From positions 5,394,001 to 5,458,000 of the forward strand of contig NZ_CP026029.1 in NCBI RefSeq assembly GCF_023520895.1: a stretch of DNA of 64,000 nt, in the 5' to 3' direction. Both the position numbers and the translations under genes were made by a program. This DNA is from Paenibacillus sp. PK3_47 (GTDB lineage Bacteria; Bacillota; Bacilli; Paenibacillales; Paenibacillaceae). Below, piece by piece: positions 34,830 to 42,950 of this stretch. Position 1 is the first letter of the stretch; each line of letters starts with the position of its first letter. The notes under the pieces are model-generated. The model was not told the origin of the DNA and did not search any database. It saw only the letters and a list, made by a program, of their open reading frames with translations.

Positions 34830-35426
34830 ATGGTACGTTACAAGAAATCCGAGGAGAAACGCAAACAGATTCTGTCTGCTGCTTTTCAGGCATTATCTGA
34901 ACACGGCTACGATTCCGTTACTTTGCAGACGATTGCGGATTACGCGAAGGTCAGCAAGGGCGTTGTGCATTATTATTTTGACAATAAAGAGGCTGTCCTT
35001 ATCGAACTGCTGCAGTGGCTGACCGGCAAAATCTCAGCTAAAGAGCAGGCCGCCGTAGCAGAACAGCAGACCGCAGAAGGCAAGCTGGTTGCTTATATTG
35101 AATCGGCATTTGCGGGGCCGGCCCAAAACCGTTCTTTTTACCGTGTATATTTAGATTTCCTCGCCAGAGCGAGCAGGATACCTGTCTACAGGGAAATTAA
35201 TCAGCGCTTCTATGACAGCTGTGCTGCGATCAGTACGGAAGTGCTTACCCTTGGACAGCAGGAGGGGATTTTCTCGAAAAAGCTGACTCCTGACACCACG
35301 GCACCGCTCATCCGGGCGGTCATCGACGGCTGTCTGATCCAGTGGCTGATGTCAGGTGACGATGAGCTTCATGCGGCATTCAAGGACTCCTGCCATGCGG
35401 CGGTTATGAAGCTGCTCAGAAGCTGA
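34830..35426 (+). CDS. TetR/AcrR family transcriptional regulator
   Basis: A 198-residue protein. The N-terminal HTH is textbook: RKQILSAAFQALSEHGYDSVTLQTIADYAKVSKGVVHYYFDNKEAVL. The C-terminal ligand domain has RVYLDFLARASRIPVYREINQRFYD. ATG 34830 follows GGTGGAGGG; the open frame starts five codons earlier. It most likely represses itself and the divergent MDR gene through the palindrome at 34767-34776. Ligand unknown. Confidence 0.94.
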   Translation: MVRYKKSEEKRKQILSAAFQALSEHGYDSVTLQTIADYAKVSKGVVHYYFDNKEAVLIELLQWLTGKISAKEQAAVAEQQTAEGKLVAYIESAFAGPAQNRSFYRVYLDFLARASRIPVYREINQRFYDSCAAISTEVLTLGQQEGIFSKKLTPDTTAPLIRAVIDGCLIQWLMSGDDELHAAFKDSCHAAVMKLLRS

Positions 35427-35552
35427 AACAGACATAATGCACTCTAACATAGCGTATAAGCAGATGAACCTGCTGGCGGAATGCCTTGCGGGTTGTTTGT
35501 GTGTCTGGAAAATTATACAATTAGAATGATATTTCCATTTTCAGGAGGCTTA

Positions 35553-36110
35553 ATGAACAGAAGAATACACATTATGGGTGCTTCAGGCTCCGGAACAACT
35601 ACACTCGCACGGGCCTTGGCCGCAAAGCTTCTGTACACCCCTTTGGACAGTGACGACTATTTCTGGGAGCGCAAATTCAGTGTGCAGACTGAAAAACATG
35701 AACGTTTGCGGAGGATTAGACAGGACTTAGAGGACAGGGAGCCGTGGATTTTGTCTGGTGCGGTATGCGGCTGGGGCGACGGGCTGAAATCCTGTTTTGA
35801 TCTGGTCATTTTTTTGTGGATTCCTCCGAACCTCCGGCTGGAGCGCTTGCGGGCAAGAGAGTATGAACGCTATGGTGAGGACAGCCTGCCTGGCGGCAGT
35901 AAATATGAGGATGTGCAGGCATTTCTGAAATGGGCGGCTTTGTATGATACAGCGGGTGCGGAGGTACGCAGCAGAGTGCTGCATGAGGAATGGCTGTCCG
36001 GGCTCCAGTGCCCGGTACTGCGGCTGGTGGAGGATTTGTCAGTCGGAGAGCGTGTGGAAAGAGTGCTTGACTATCTGGGGCATAGCGGGGTACACAGTGC
36101 AGGAGAGTGA
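35553..36110 (+). CDS. P-loop kinase-like ATPase (adenylate kinase-like fold)
   Basis: A 185-residue protein. The P-loop GASGSGTTT is at residues 9-17, followed by LDSDDYFWERKF and an LID-like segment (RLRAREYERYGEDSLPGGSKYED). Proteins of this type are annotated as AAA family ATPase or small-molecule kinases; the substrate is unknown. ATG 35553 follows AGGAGG. It is 29 bp before a lipoprotein gene in the same direction. Confidence 0.82.
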   Translation: MNRRIHIMGASGSGTTTLARALAAKLLYTPLDSDDYFWERKFSVQTEKHERLRRIRQDLEDREPWILSGAVCGWGDGLKSCFDLVIFLWIPPNLRLERLRAREYERYGEDSLPGGSKYEDVQAFLKWAALYDTAGAEVRSRVLHEEWLSGLQCPVLRLVEDLSVGERVERVLDYLGHSGVHSAGE

Positions 36111-36139
36111 TTTTACAACAGGATGAAAGAGGGAACTGT

Positions 36140-36595
36140 ATGTTGAAATTTGTACGTAAACTGCTGCTGCCGGGAATAGTATTGCTTATCCTGACGGCCT
36201 GCAGTAACACCGAAACCCAAACCATCCGTCATGATTATACGTTTACTGGTGAGAGCGAGACATGGTCGGCGGAGTATATCCAGACAGCCTGGGAGAAGTA
36301 TATCATTCCAGAAGATGAAGACAAACGGGTAGAATATGAAACCTCCAAAAAGTATAATTTTGAGCTTCGGTACAAGGGAGAGCAAAGTGATCTGGAAGAT
36401 ATAAAGCAGTTGCACTATAAGTATGAAGGAAGAGGCGGATCTGGAAGCATGAACATGGAAGGCCCCATTCCGGCAGAGCTTTTAAAGTCGGGCGCTTCTG
36501 GAACCGGGACAATGTTAAAAGAAGATTCAATAATCAAAGTAAACGTCGACTGGGACGGGAAGTCGGAGCAGTTTGAGCTGCGGGTGAAGGAATAA
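36140..36595 (+). CDS. Small lipoprotein, unknown
   Basis: A 151-residue protein with a lipoprotein signal (LLLPGIVLLILTAC, Cys21 or so), then SNTETQ and a soluble part with many Glu/Lys/Tyr (GESETWSAEYIQTAWEKYI, NFELRYKGEQSDLED). Such domains occur in many Bacillales lipoproteins without a known function. ATG 36140 follows AGAGGGAA. Anchored outside the membrane. It may be co-transcribed with the upstream ATPase gene. Confidence 0.75.
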   Translation: MLKFVRKLLLPGIVLLILTACSNTETQTIRHDYTFTGESETWSAEYIQTAWEKYIIPEDEDKRVEYETSKKYNFELRYKGEQSDLEDIKQLHYKYEGRGGSGSMNMEGPIPAELLKSGASGTGTMLKEDSIIKVNVDWDGKSEQFELRVKE

Positions 36596-36678
36596 TATCG
36601 GATGATTTATCCGAAGAATGGACAGCTTTAATAGTACGGCCAATGACTTTTTTTGTGAGAGGAAGCAGGAGCATACCC

Positions 36679-37122
36679 ATGGTAACTATAAAAGAAATTG
36701 AAGCGGATTCTCTGGAAGCATTAAATGAGCTCTACAGTGAGTTGACAGGCGTAACCGCTAATCCGGGCAAACTGAAGGAAACCTTCAACATGATCAAGGC
36801 GGACAGCCGGTATATATTACTCGGTGCGTACACAGACGGTGAGCTGCTTGGTTCGTTAATGGGTATTATCTGCCAGGATCTTGTCGGGGACTGCCGGCCG
36901 TTTATGGTTATTGAAAATGTTGTTGTCTCCTCACGCGCCCGGCGCCGGGGACTCGGCAAACAGCTCATGACTGCGGTCGAGGCCATTGCCCATAAGCGAA
37001 ATTGCTACTATATCATCCTTGTTTCCGGCGAGAAACGTAAGGAAGCGCATGTTTTTTATGAACGGATGGGCTACCGGGATGAGAAGGTGGAGGGTTACCG
37101 CAAGCATTTAACCTCGCATTAA
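36679..37122 (+). CDS. GNAT family N-acetyltransferase
   Basis: A 147-residue GNAT protein. ENVVVSSRARRRGLGKQLMTAVEAIA includes the acetyl-CoA loop RRRGLGK, and HVFYERMGYRDEKVEGYRK the final strand. ATG 36679 follows CAGGAG by 7 bases, so the first 12 codons of the open frame are left out. Substrate unknown. It is convergent with the ABC-2 operon and shares a terminator with it. Confidence 0.9.
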   Translation: MVTIKEIEADSLEALNELYSELTGVTANPGKLKETFNMIKADSRYILLGAYTDGELLGSLMGIICQDLVGDCRPFMVIENVVVSSRARRRGLGKQLMTAVEAIAHKRNCYYIILVSGEKRKEAHVFYERMGYRDEKVEGYRKHLTSH

Positions 37123-37126
37123 AATG

Positions 37127-37175
37127 GGCACGGGAAGCTGATTACGGTTAACGTAATTCAGCTTCCCGTGCTTTT
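37127..37175. terminator. Bidirectional terminator at the end of the ABC-2 operon
   Basis: GCACGGGAAGCTGA pairs with TCAGCTTCCCGTGC, extended by ATTACG/CGTAAT. The last codons and stop of the minus-strand permease gene lie inside the right arm. Confidence 0.88.
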
Positions 37176-37949
37176 GTAATGCCTGACACCTATGCGCCAG
37201 ATGAGCAGTGAGAACGCAAGAAATGCGGAACCGGCCGGGAGAGCAAGATATCCGGGCCATGATGGATAGCCCCAGCCGCACACCGCAGCCGCAGGATAAA
37301 AGCTGATGAACAGCATCGGCAAAAAGAAGCTGAACACCGACTTCAGTGCCCGCGGCATGTGCGGCTCCGGGATGCGGGTGATTTGATAGCTGGCATTAGT
37401 CAGCAGATAAATCCAGTCCAGCCCTTTGATTGTGAAAAAAGCGAGCCCCGACGTAAGCACGAATACCCCGCAGTACATGAGGCAGCCGCCGGCGAGCGCC
37501 ATGACCAGGATGCCAGTCTTACCTGGAGTAAGTGATACACCAAGTTCCTCCAGCGCCCAGCCTGCTGCACAGATTCCGGTAACCGGACGCACTAGCCGGT
37601 GCAGGTGGAATCTGGAGGCTGCAACCTGTACGAAGAGGGATCTGGGACGGAGCAGCAGCCGGTCAAAATCGCCGGAGCGCAGCAGATACCACGGAAAATA
37701 ATCAAAGCCGCGGCAGAAACTCTCCGCAAGCCCGAACGAAGCTACTGCCAGGGAGTAGACAAGGATGATGTGGGCTACGGTCCATTCGCCGATGCTGCCA
37801 AAGCGGGAGAACAGCAGTACAGTGGAGATAGGATCGGAGACGACAACGACAAACACCTGGATCAGCATCAGCCACCAGCCTTTATACTCCATCCCGGACA
37901 GCAGGTGCATCCTCAAGAATTTGAAATAGACTTTACCTTCTGTAATCAT
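37158..37949 (-). CDS. ABC-2 family exporter permease (DUF990-type)
   Basis: A 263-residue protein with six likely membrane helices. FCRGFDYFPWYLLRSGDFDRLLLRPRSLFVQ is the conserved cytoplasmic block of the ABC2_membrane_6/DUF990 group. It forms the pore with the second permease encoded 9 bp upstream and the ATPase before that. ATG 37949 follows GGGAGGG. The transported compound is unknown. The coding sequence ends inside the terminator stem. Confidence 0.87.
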   Translation of the reverse strand: MITEGKVYFKFLRMHLLSGMEYKGWWLMLIQVFVVVVSDPISTVLLFSRFGSIGEWTVAHIILVYSLAVASFGLAESFCRGFDYFPWYLLRSGDFDRLLLRPRSLFVQVAASRFHLHRLVRPVTGICAAGWALEELGVSLTPGKTGILVMALAGGCLMYCGVFVLTSGLAFFTIKGLDWIYLLTNASYQITRIPEPHMPRALKSVFSFFLPMLFISFYPAAAVCGWGYPSWPGYLALPAGSAFLAFSLLIWRIGVRHYKSTGS

Positions 37950-37958
37950 CGTATAAGA

Positions 37959-38789
37959 TCACCCTCCCTGGACAATGATGCTTTTCAGTTTGCGGTTCAT
38001 CATGAACCGGCCGGCTGCAATGAAGACTACGCTCCAAAAGAGCTGCAGGCCGATCCCGGGCAGCGCATCCGCTGGAGCCATACTGCCTACATACAGCTGG
38101 ACCGGGATATCGGCGAATCCGCCAAAAGGCTGAAAATAGAGAAAAGTCTGCATGAAATCAGGCCAGAGCCGGAGCGGAAGGTAGGTGCCGGAGAGGATGT
38201 CGCTCAGCAGCAGCAGCATAGAAGTCGGACCGTCGCCCCAGGTAATGTTGAGCCGGATTGCGGTGACAAGCATGGCGAAGGCGGAGCACAGGACAAAAGC
38301 CATCCCTACAGAGAGCACAAAGAACAGCAGTCCCGGGATGGAAGCGGGTCCGCGCAGGGCATAGGCGGCAGGCATCAGCAGTCCGGCACCTATTGTTGCC
38401 AAGCTGCGGATCCATGAGGTGCCGAGCTTGCCGGCGGAGCTTTTGACGAACCAGTGTGTGTATAAGTTCATGGGCCGGCACAGTTCAATTCCGACGTCGC
38501 CGTTATTGATTTTTCCCATAATCTCGCTGTCAATGCTCATAGCCTGCAGTACGAACAACCCTTGGGCCAGCCATACATAGGATATCGTCTGCGCGAGACT
38601 TAGCCCATTATTGTTCCACGCTCCGTTGTCGCTGTATGTATAGAACACGGTGAACAGCACGCACTCCATAAGGCCCCAGAAGACGCCGACCATTGCTCCG
38701 GATAAAGCCGCTACCCGGTACTGCAGACCTTCGGCCATCCGGATCCGGAAGAGCGAGCCGCACGCCCGGGCGGTGGATCTCAAGTTCAT
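37959..38789 (-). CDS. ABC-2 family exporter permease
   Basis: A 276-residue protein with six likely helices. FRIRMAEGLQYRVAALSGAMVGVFWGLME at the start and GDVGIELCRPMNLYTHWFVKSSAGKL in a cytoplasmic loop match the partner permease of DUF990 systems. ATG 38789 follows AGGAGG by 6 bases. It is the middle gene of a three-gene transcript. Confidence 0.88.
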   Translation of the reverse strand: MNLRSTARACGSLFRIRMAEGLQYRVAALSGAMVGVFWGLMECVLFTVFYTYSDNGAWNNNGLSLAQTISYVWLAQGLFVLQAMSIDSEIMGKINNGDVGIELCRPMNLYTHWFVKSSAGKLGTSWIRSLATIGAGLLMPAAYALRGPASIPGLLFFVLSVGMAFVLCSAFAMLVTAIRLNITWGDGPTSMLLLLSDILSGTYLPLRLWPDFMQTFLYFQPFGGFADIPVQLYVGSMAPADALPGIGLQLFWSVVFIAAGRFMMNRKLKSIIVQGG

Positions 38790-38844
38790 GTTGCACCTCC
38801 TGATAAACGTAAATTATAGAATTGAACAGTGCTGATTTAACTCC

Positions 38845-39660
38845 TCAGACTAAAGACAGATCATTGTACATAGCAGCGATCATAGCGTCTGTGTTCACTT
38901 TCATGACAACCTCCGGCGCATATTTTGCCTGCAGACCGGCAAGTTCCCCGTCATACAGCAGCTGGCCGCGGCCGATGACCATAACCCGTTCGCACAGTGC
39001 TTCGATATCATCCATGTCATGGGTGGTCAGCAGCATCGTGACGCCGTATTTACGGTTTTCCTCTTTCAAAAAGTTGCGCAGCGCCAGCTTCGATACCGCA
39101 TCCAGCCCGATGGTCGGCTCATCGAGGAACAGGATGGAGGGACGGTGCAGCAGCGCCGCAACCAGCTCACAGCGCATCCGCTGCCCAAGTGAGAGCTGTC
39201 TTACCGGAGTTTTTAACAGTGCTTCCACTCCAAGAGCCGCCGTGAGCCCGGACAGTCTGGTTTTGTAGTCGCCTGGCGGTATGGCATAAATGTCCTTCAG
39301 CACCTCAAAGGAATCCGCCACCGGCACATCCCACCACAGCTGTGATCGCTGGCCGAACACAACCCCGATTCGTGAGACATGCTCTACACGGTTTTTCCAC
39401 GGAACCTTGCCCATGATGGTACATTCGCCGCTGTCAGGCGTGAGGATGCCGCTCATCACCTTGACAGAGGTAGATTTGCCGGCGCCGTTCGGCCCGATGT
39501 AACCCACCAGCTCACCTTCAGCAATTTCAAAGCCGATTCCGCCGAGGGCCTCCACCTCCGTAACATTGCGCATAAAAGCACCCTTCAGCAGACCCCATTT
39601 TCCCTCAGGCCGTTTGTACACTTTGAAGCTTTTGCGGATATCCTTCATTATGATTTGCAT
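38845..39660 (-). CDS. ABC transporter ATP-binding protein
   Basis: A 271-residue ATPase. Walker A GPNGAGKST (57-65), signature LSLGQRMRCE, Walker B ILFLDEPTIGLD and switch LLTTHDMDD are all present. The extended N-terminus (FKVYKRPEGKWGLLKGAF) is typical of ATPases paired with DUF990 permeases. It powers export with the two permeases that follow (gap 55 bp). ATG 39660 follows GAAGGAGGG. Confidence 0.94.
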   Translation of the reverse strand: MQIIMKDIRKSFKVYKRPEGKWGLLKGAFMRNVTEVEALGGIGFEIAEGELVGYIGPNGAGKSTSVKVMSGILTPDSGECTIMGKVPWKNRVEHVSRIGVVFGQRSQLWWDVPVADSFEVLKDIYAIPPGDYKTRLSGLTAALGVEALLKTPVRQLSLGQRMRCELVAALLHRPSILFLDEPTIGLDAVSKLALRNFLKEENRKYGVTMLLTTHDMDDIEALCERVMVIGRGQLLYDGELAGLQAKYAPEVVMKVNTDAMIAAMYNDLSLV

Positions 39661-39892
39661 TCCATTCCCTCCTTCGTGCAGAAGATCATATCACCGGGGA
39701 GGAAGAACCTGCCAGCAGCACTGAGCCTGAATAGGATTCTTATCCGGAAGGGAAGAGGGGGTGGATCATTTATTTTCTCCGTTTTCCATAAAATTGCTTG
39801 CTAAGTTGACATTTCCGTGCTATAGTAATTTTATAGTAAGCGCCAGGGAATTGGGTTTTTTTTTTGTAACATATATAACCTATATAACTAAC

Positions 39893-39922
39893 GTACCGGT
39901 GATGATAATCGCCGGTATTTTT
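39893..39922 (+). terminator. Intrinsic terminator in the leader region before the DUF2975 gene
   Basis: TACCGG-TGAT...ATCG-CCGGTA followed by TTTTTG lies about 150 bp before the next gene. A TTGACA box with AT-rich TATA-like sequence downstream begins at 39806. The region 39661-40072 holds no gene; it may make a short RNA or an attenuated leader, and its right part is very AT-rich promoter-like DNA. Confidence 0.6.
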
Positions 39923-40072
39923 GCGTTCACTTGGTGATTTAATTTGCTGTACATACGTATGAGTATAATTTTATAACAACAATAATATATTATTAATAGT
40001 TATTTATTTATTGCAAAACGATAAAATATGTGTTAAAGTCTGTTTAAATTAAATCACAAGTGAGGGGTTTTT

Positions 40073-40555
40073 ATGGAACGAGGAACAACACTCTTTTTGA
40101 AGGCTGCGGTGATCCTGATCGGTATTCCGATTCTGGCATTGTGCATTTTTGTCGTGCCGGGGATTGCTGAATTTGCGGCAGAATTGTATCCCGACTATGC
40201 GTATATCAGGTATCTTATTTTCATTGATTTGTATGCGGCGGCAGTACCGTTCTACATTGCGCTGTATCAGGCTTTCCGGCTGCTGAGCTACATTGATAAG
40301 AACAAGGCTTTTTCTGACTTATCCGTCCGGGCCCTCAAAAATATCAAATACTGCGCAATTACCATCAGCTGCCTGCTTACTGCAGGGATGCCGCTCTTTT
40401 ATCTTATGGCAGAAAAGGACGATGCCCCGGGCATTATTGTCATTGGACTGATCCTGATTTTTGCCTCCATGGTGATTGCCGTGTTCGCCGCGGTTCTCCA
40501 GAAGCTGCTGAAGGAAGCTATTGAACTAAAATCAGAAAATGACCTTACGGTCTGA
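40073..40555 (+). CDS. DUF2975 membrane protein
   Basis: A 160-residue protein with four membrane helices (for example FLKAAVILIGIPILALCIFVVPGIAEF at the start). The segment YQAFRLLSYIDKNKAFSDLSVRALKNIKYCAI is the DUF2975 signature (YoaS-like). Function unknown, but members nearly always pair with a small Cro/C1 HTH protein, as here. ATG 40073 follows GTGAGGGG. Confidence 0.9.
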   Translation: MERGTTLFLKAAVILIGIPILALCIFVVPGIAEFAAELYPDYAYIRYLIFIDLYAAAVPFYIALYQAFRLLSYIDKNKAFSDLSVRALKNIKYCAITISCLLTAGMPLFYLMAEKDDAPGIIVIGLILIFASMVIAVFAAVLQKLLKEAIELKSENDLTV

Positions 40556-40565
40556 GGTGACAATC

Positions 40566-40793
40566 ATGGCGATTATAATAAATATTGATGTAATGCTGGC
40601 CAAAAGAAAAATGAGTGTAACCGAGCTGTCCGAGCGCGTGGGAATCACCATGGCGAATCTGTCCATTCTGAAAAATGGCAAAGCCAAAGCTGTGCGGTTA
40701 TCCACACTGGAGGCGATTTGCAAGGCACTGGACTGCCAGCCCGGGGATATTTTGGAGTATAGAAGTGATGGGGACACGACAGACAACGGTTGA
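40566..40793 (+). CDS. Small Cro/C1-type HTH protein (YozG-like)
   Basis: A 75-residue single HTH domain: INIDVMLAKRKMSVTELSERVGITMANLSILKNGKAKAVRLSTLEAICKALDCQPGDIL. ATG 40566 follows GAGGTG; it starts 10 bp after the DUF2975 gene. It probably regulates this two-gene operon. The DUF2975/YozG pairing is known across Firmicutes, but its role is not. Confidence 0.93.
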   Translation: MAIIINIDVMLAKRKMSVTELSERVGITMANLSILKNGKAKAVRLSTLEAICKALDCQPGDILEYRSDGDTTDNG

Positions 40794-40823
40794 AGTAAAT
40801 ACAGCAGACACACCAGCACCTGC

Positions 40824-40856
40824 AGCCCCTGCCATATGATGGCGGGGCTATTTTTA
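40824..40856 (+). terminator. Terminator after the YozG-like gene
   Basis: AGCCCCTGCCAT-ATG-ATGGCGGGGCT followed by ATTTTTA. Confidence 0.88.
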
Positions 40857-40949
40857 ATTAAAGTAACCGGAAAAACGGGAAAGAAAAGTCTCTGGTGGTG
40901 GCGGGTATGGAGAGGTAAGATGGAGAGGGATAGGTTTAACCTCCGGGGT

Positions 40950-41634
40950 GGCTCAATGTGCTCGGTTTTTCGAGTATAATGGGCTGGTTTACCCTCACAG
41001 GGGCCAAATGTACTCGGTTTTTCGCGTATAATGGGCTGGTTTACCCTAACGGTGACTCAATGTAATCGGTTTTTCGAGTATAATGGACTCGTTTACCCTC
41101 GTGGTGACTCAATGTGCTCGGTTTTTCGAGTATAATGGGCTGGTTTACCCTAACGGTGACTCAATGTACTCGGTTTTTCGAGTATAATGGGCTGGTTTAC
41201 CCTCGCAGTGGCTCAATGTACTCGGTTTTTCGCGTATAATAGGCTGCTTTACCCTCGTGGTGACTCAATGTACTCGATTTTTCGAGTATAATGGGCTGGT
41301 TTACCCTAACGGTGGCTCAATGTACTCGGTTTTTCGAGTATAATGGACTCGTTTACCCTCGCAGTGGCTCAATGTACTCGGTTTTTCGAGTATAATGGGC
41401 TGGTTTACCCTCGCAGTGGCTCAATGTACTCGGTTTTTCGCGTATAATAGGCTGCTTTACCCTCGTGGTGACTCAATGTACTCGATTTTTCGCGTATAAT
41501 GGGCTGGTTTACCCTAACGGTGACTCAATGTACTCGGTTTTTCGAGTATAATTGACTCGTTTACCCTAACGGTGGCTCAATGTACTCGGTTTTTCGAGTA
41601 TAATGGGCTGGTTTACTCTCGCAGTGGCATTTCG
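40950..41634 (+). repeat. Tandem array of thirteen exact-period 52-bp units
   Basis: The ctcggttttt block starts at 40961 and recurs every 52 bp through 41585 (13 copies, two with atcgg/ctcga changes counted). Each unit holds an 18-bp inverted repeat TACTCG-GTTTTT-CGAGTA running into TATAATGG, then a variable middle (ggctggtttaccct) and gactcaatg. Units 5-8 and 9-12 are nearly the same in order, showing a 208-bp duplication. The stretch 40794-41734 has no gene: it holds the terminator at 40824, this array and the promoter region of the next gene. Confidence 0.97.
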
Positions 41635-41734
41635 TGTTCGGATTCGATTAACATTGAGAAAATAGTTAGAAGCAGCGACTGAATAAAGCAGTAGATTTTG
41701 AATAGTAAGTGAGAGTGAGGGAGGTCGGCAGATA

Positions 41735-42709
41735 ATGAGCACTACATTTGAGGTGTATCCTACGTCTTCTTACGTACCCAGGATTACGGAACTATTGGCG
41801 CTTGCCAATCAGAAACTGCAAAATTTTTTACAACCGTTCGAACTGAAGACTGCTCCTGTAATCAGTGCACGAATTGGAGAGACGATAGTTCACACCAACT
41901 CATCCACCTTTCTGAACGCGCAGTGGGAAGAGGAATATGCCTGGTTTTTTGTGAATGATGCTGATGGGGGGACGGATGCATATTACAGTATCGTTAATGA
42001 TTTGGATGTTGAGATATGGACTGAATACCAGGACAGCGGCCTTCGTTATACAAAAGTCCTGCATGCGCTCTCTATAGGCTATTATTGGTCCTTCCGCCGA
42101 TCGTCAGGCCAGCCTGCAATGATCAATGTGGCCTACGGCTTTCTAGCTGCAGCCATGGCAGAACTAACCGGCGGATTCCTCTTTTCGGATGATGGTGCCT
42201 GGACAGGCGACCCCAGCCTTGCAAGCGAATTCGAAGGCCGGTATTTCAATCCTGCCAAAGCTAACAATTATGGAGACGCCCTCTGGTATGCAAGGTGCCT
42301 ACAAAGCCTCATTGAGGAATATGGAGGAAAGCAATATGACCCGGGCATAACGCTTTTAACCGAACATGAATGGGAAGATAACCGAAGATTAACTTACGCA
42401 CCATCCGGACGTACTATGGGGGAAGGTCCGGCGAAAGGTGACACTTTGCTCATTTTACATAGTGAATACCTCAATTATCCGTATGCCATCATTAACCGCA
42501 GTCTGGTGAAGCCGGATGAGCCTGCTCTTATTCGGATTTTAAGGCTTACAGATGTCAGAAGAGTGCTTGATCTTTCCGGACAGCCTGTCCATTCTGTTCA
42601 GGAGATCGATTTAAAGCCGCTGCTGATGAATCCTGAACTGACTTTTTGGTATAACCCGGTGTTGGGGAAAAACGGGGAGAATATTTTTAGACAGCTGACA
42701 GAAGCCTGA
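41735..42709 (+). CDS. Protein of unknown function
   Basis: A 324-residue soluble protein. It starts MSTTFEVYPTSSYVPRITELLALAN and includes WFFVNDADGGTDAYYSIVNDLDVEI, HALSIGYYWSFRRSSGQPAMINVAYGFLAAAMAELTGGFLFSDDGAW and a C-terminal strand-rich part. No signal peptide or membrane helix. I do not recognise the family. ATG 41735 follows GGGAGG by 10 bases. It lies between the 52-bp array and selO and appears monocistronic. Confidence 0.75.
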   Translation: MSTTFEVYPTSSYVPRITELLALANQKLQNFLQPFELKTAPVISARIGETIVHTNSSTFLNAQWEEEYAWFFVNDADGGTDAYYSIVNDLDVEIWTEYQDSGLRYTKVLHALSIGYYWSFRRSSGQPAMINVAYGFLAAAMAELTGGFLFSDDGAWTGDPSLASEFEGRYFNPAKANNYGDALWYARCLQSLIEEYGGKQYDPGITLLTEHEWEDNRRLTYAPSGRTMGEGPAKGDTLLILHSEYLNYPYAIINRSLVKPDEPALIRILRLTDVRRVLDLSGQPVHSVQEIDLKPLLMNPELTFWYNPVLGKNGENIFRQLTEA

Positions 42710-42950
42710 GTTACGGCGTTTTTACATCCACGCTCCTGCTGATTTAACTCATATCGAATAACAGCCCGGCAATCCGGTTAAAGGTTAGATAAGGCAGCGG
42801 CAATCAAGCAGAGTTATGCTATATAACCGTAACAAAACTGCCTGCCTCAAATCAGACAGAATAATTACTCCGCTGATGCAAATCCTAAACCAAGCCTAGC
42901 CGTAACAGTTAAATGAGAGTCAAAAAGGACGGAGTGCAAAGGAGTTTCTT

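Noticed and set aside
40950..41634. CRISPR array
   Set aside because: The whole 52-bp unit is conserved with no unique spacers, and no cas gene is present. The same holds for the arrays at 12000 and 44563.
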